Shown here one piece after another: positions 61,582-64,000 of a stretch of 64,000 bases of DNA; position 1 is the stretch's first letter, and every line of letters begins with the position of its first letter. The stretch lies in the NCBI RefSeq assembly GCF_000281715.2, contig NZ_CP124576.1:2053501-2117500 (forward strand), read 5' to 3'. The DNA is from Sphingobium sp. AP49 (lineage in GTDB: Bacteria; Pseudomonadota; Alphaproteobacteria; Sphingomonadales; Sphingomonadaceae). Below the pieces are notes generated by a model. It saw only the letters and a program-made list of their open reading frames with translations. It was not told the origin of the DNA and did not search any database. The translations under genes and the position numbers were made by a program.

Positions 61582-62505
61582 ATGATGCCCAGCATCGCGG
61601 AGATGGAAGCGGTGCTGGCGGTCGCCCGCCATGGCGGCTTTCGGGCGGCTGCTCGTGATCTGCGCCTGTCTTCCTCCGCGCTCAGCCATGCAGTTGCCGC
61701 GCTGGAGGAAAGGCTGGCCGTGCGCCTGTTCAACCGGACGACGCGCAGCGTGGTACTGACCGCTGCGGGCGAGCAGTTCTTGGCCGGGATCGGGCCGGCA
61801 TTGCAGGCGATCAGCCAGACCGTCGATGATCTGGGCGCCAACACCAGCGAACCGTCCGGTACGCTGCGGATCAACACCTCGCCAGGCGCAGCACGCATGA
61901 TGCTTCAGCCGATCATTCTCGAATATGGCCGCCGCTATCCTCAGGTCATGGTCGAAGTCGTGACCGAAAGCGCGCTGGTCGACATTACCGGCCAGGGCTT
62001 CGACGCGGGCGCGCGGCTGGCCGATGCGATCCCGCCTGACATGATTGCCGTGCCGATCTTTCCGCAACTGCGGATGATAGTCGTCGGCGCACCGGCCTAT
62101 CTGGGTGGGCATCGTGCCCCGATGGTGCCGGCTGATCTGCTCGACCATCGCTGCATCGGCATGCGACTGTCCAGCGGGCGGCTCTATCGCTGGGAGTTCG
62201 AGCGACATGGCGAGGCCATGCTGATCGACGCGCCGGGCAATCTCATCCTGGACGCGACCGACCTGATCCTAGACGCGGCCGTCAATGGCGCTGGGCTGGC
62301 CTATGTCGAGGAGTGCGGCGCGCTACCCCATATCGCGGCCGGGCGACTGGTCCCGCTGCTCGACGAATGGACACCGCCCTTTGCCGGCCTGTCGCTCTAT
62401 TTCGCCGGGCGGCGCCATATTCCGCGCAAGTTGCAGGCACTGATCGAACTAATCCGCGAGATGCACAGGCAGAACGAAGATTTGACCAACCTCATTCTGC
62501 GCTAG
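61582..62505 (+). CDS. LysR-family transcriptional regulator
   Basis: About 307 residues. [58 protein letters not shown]; effector domain starts at GTLRINTSPGAARMMLQPII. It is a paralogue of the LysR at 40623. Divergent from the ALDH-SDR operon with 100 bases between them, the normal LysR layout. ATG 61582 follows GAGGAA. Confidence 0.92.
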   Translation: MMPSIAEMEAVLAVARHGGFRAAARDLRLSSSALSHAVAALEERLAVRLFNRTTRSVVLTAAGEQFLAGIGPALQAISQTVDDLGANTSEPSGTLRINTSPGAARMMLQPIILEYGRRYPQVMVEVVTESALVDITGQGFDAGARLADAIPPDMIAVPIFPQLRMIVVGAPAYLGGHRAPMVPADLLDHRCIGMRLSSGRLYRWEFERHGEAMLIDAPGNLILDATDLILDAAVNGAGLAYVEECGALPHIAAGRLVPLLDEWTPPFAGLSLYFAGRRHIPRKLQALIELIREMHRQNEDLTNLILR

Positions 62506-62655
62506 AGGGACCACAAGAAGCTATGATCGCCACAATGGTCGAAGAGATGCCTTACGTCTGATGCATTCTTTTCACCGTCTACTTCTCGCACTGCATGGGA
62601 AAGCGGACGGTCGGCACTTAGATGATCAAAATTGCTGCCGGAATGACCGGCGTGG

Positions 62656-63262
62656 GTGTGCGCCGTGCGAAGGCGGCACTTTCTAGTGGGTGAAAGGCCC
62701 ACCCGGCGATGCTCCAGCCGGAAGCAACCGGGGCAGGCATGGAGGTGACGATATGTCTGAAGCCCTCGGATGACGGTCACGTAGGTGACCGTGCGAGCGT
62801 ACAGGTCGTAACGTGAGTGAACGCTGAGCAATCCTCGAAAAAGACGATGTGCAGGCCGACCCGTTAACCCTTACGGGGAAGGTTGATATGGACGGGCAAG
62901 TTTGAGCGACGTTTGAGCCCGTCTGCTGCACCGGGGTAGTGGCGACAGCATGTACGCAAGGAAAGTGCACGCAACACGGGAAGCCCCATGGCGTGCCGAG
63001 GGATCGGCAACCGGACGCCCGCGAGGGATGGGACGGGCGCGATGGGGTGGCGGAGAGGCCCGTAATACCGAGGAAGTCGGGTAATGCCGGTGGAGGGAAG
63101 GAGCCTCAGTTCAAGATGAACGCAACAAGTGGTGAGGGCAGGAGATTGGGAAACCTATCAACTCCGAAAAGCGTCCAGAAACTACAGAAGGCGTTGCACG
63201 CGAAAGCGAAGGCGGAAGCCGGCTATCGTTTCTACGCGCTGTACGACAAGATCATCCGCGTC
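62656..63262 (+). mobile_element. group II intron, 5' portion only
   Basis: From a GTGTGCG start (62656 or 62658, matching the GUGYG intron 5' end) the sequence shows densely paired intron-like RNA: TAGTGGGTGAAAGGCCCAC, GAGGTGACGATATGTC, CACGTAGGTGACCGTG, and a GTGAGTGAACGCTGAGCAATCC segment. A maturase start follows. The catalytic domains V and VI and the intron 3' end are missing: the element passes straight into TonB-receptor coding sequence near 63262. It cannot splice or retrohome. Confidence 0.75.
63116..63262 (+). pseudogene. ltrA: group II intron reverse transcriptase/maturase, first ~49 codons
   Basis: From ATG 63116 the reading is GRRLGNLSTPKSVQKLQKAL then HAKAKAEAGYRFYALYDKI, the invariant start of bacterial intron-encoded reverse transcriptases (STPKxVQKLQxALHAKAKxExxxRFYALYDKI). 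RT motifs, the maturase domain and the endonuclease are absent. The frame continues without a stop into the receptor plug, giving a 176-residue chimeric ORF. Confidence 0.8.
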
Positions 63263-64000
63263 GACGTCATCAATCGTGAGGAAATTGAGGAGAAGCTCCT
63301 CATTCGCCCTGGCAACATCGCCATGCTGGTCAGTGAGACGCCGGGCGTGCGGGTTCAGGCCACATCGCCCGCCCTTGGGGCAGCCAATGTCCGCATCCAG
63401 GGCCTCAAGGGTCGCTACACGCAGATACTGGCTGACGGATTGCCGCTCTACGGCGGGCAGACGCCTTCCATCGGTTTGCTGCAAATCCCACCGACCGATC
63501 TTGGCCAAGTGGAGATCATCAAGGGCGCTGCCTCGGCGCTCTACGGCCCCTCCGCATTGGGCGGGGTCATCAATCTGGTCTCGCGTCGTCCGGCCGGCGA
63601 ACCGCAGGGCGAACTGCTGTTCAATGCCACTAGTCGCGACGGGTAGGATGTCACGGGCTATGTGGCCACGCCGCTCAGCAGCGTACTCAGCGCTTCGCTC
63701 ACGGCCGGCTACGACCGACAAAGCCGGAAGGACCTGAACGACGACGGATGGGCCGACATGCCCGGCTATGAGCGCTTCACGGCCCGACCACGGCTGTTTC
63801 TCGATGCTGCCGATGGCACCAAGGCCTTGTTGACTTTCGGCGCGATGGCAGAGCAACGCGACGGCGGAACGATGCCAGGCGCGAATGCGCTGGACGGATC
63901 GCCTTTCGCGCAGACGCTGCGCAGCCGACGCTACGATCTGGGCCTTACTGCCGAAACGCCCCTGGAAGGCATCGGGACGCTGCATCTGCGCGCCTCAGGC
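63263..64000 (+). pseudogene. TonB-dependent receptor, 5'-truncated and with an in-frame TAG (continues past window)
   Basis: The plug domain appears from VINREEIEEKLLIRPGNIAML, through ETPGVRVQATSPALGAANVRIQG, YTQILADGLPLYGG and ASALYGPSALGGVINLVSRRP. The signal peptide and TonB box are missing, replaced by intron sequence. TAG at 63644-63646 interrupts ...TSRDG-stop-DVTGYVATPLSS; relatives have Gln there, so CAG to TAG is likely. After the stop the same frame is open to 64000 with barrel strands (LTAGYDRQSRKDLNDDGW). Substrate class (iron-siderophore, cobalamin or other) cannot be called. Confidence 0.82.

Overview
The window is GC-rich alphaproteobacterial DNA, almost certainly from the Sphingomonadales (Sphingobium/Sphingomonas type). 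Evidence: the gene order trpF-trpB-trpA-accD-folC, a TIGR02300 (FYDLN acid) protein next to aroA-cmk-rpsA, DUF6628 and DUF6481 family proteins, an envelope glycosyltransferase of ceramide-glucosyltransferase type, and a SigF/NrsF-type ECF module. This is read from sequence alone, so the species is not assigned.

Layout. 1-30.9 kb is core chromosome: rpsA (partial), cmk, aroA, two identical tRNA-Ala(GGC) genes, an AraC-GyrI regulator split by an in-frame TGA, uvrD/pcrA, an NsrR-type repressor divergent from a single-domain globin with two NsrR-like operators between them, rsmD, a pseudouridine synthase with a long RG-rich N-terminus, ampG, folC, accD, trpA, trpB, trpF, an LpxL-like acyltransferase, a glycosyltransferase, gyrA, two paralogous periplasmic TPR proteins, an Lrp/AsnC regulator, a histidine kinase and a WalW-like deacetylase. 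A CAU-anticodon tRNA at 30.84 kb closes this block.

30.9-43.2 kb is an accessory mosaic starting at that tRNA. It holds a frameshifted, 3'-truncated tyrosine integrase joined to a 3' piece of dnaE2, a LuxR receptor-domain fragment abutting an opposite-strand fragment, a TetR/GH2-glycosidase module, a sulfatase with its own TetR, LysR-NTF2, and an SDR N-terminus joined to a VWA-domain gene that lacks its start. Gene fusions and truncations are concentrated here.

43.2-49.0 kb is the most interesting part. Two tiny minus-strand genes (42 and 69 aa) and a DUF6481 gene lead into a bufferin-type RiPP/metal-stress locus: DoxX and a DUF2282 bufferin (BufA1) on minus; ECF sigma (SigF), its membrane anti-sigma NrsF, a second Cys-rich bufferin (BufA2), a DUF692 multinuclear iron oxidase (BufB) and its DUF2063 partner (BufC) on plus. 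Three TGTAACC-N16-CGAA promoters, two of them divergent, precede bufA1, sigF and bufA2. The locus therefore reads as one self-amplifying regulon in which metal stress releases SigF and induces two modified Cys-rich peptides and their shared enzyme.

49.2-62.5 kb is a detoxification and stress block. It contains a winged-helix/ATPase/TPR regulator, a thioredoxin-like protein lacking its second active-site Cys, epoxide hydrolase, Ohr, alpha/beta hydrolases, a TetR-quinone oxidoreductase pair with duplicated operators, cytochrome P460, and an SDR-aldehyde dehydrogenase operon divergent from a LysR. The end of the window (62.66-64.0 kb) is a 5' piece of a group II intron fused in frame to a TonB-dependent receptor that also carries an in-frame TAG.
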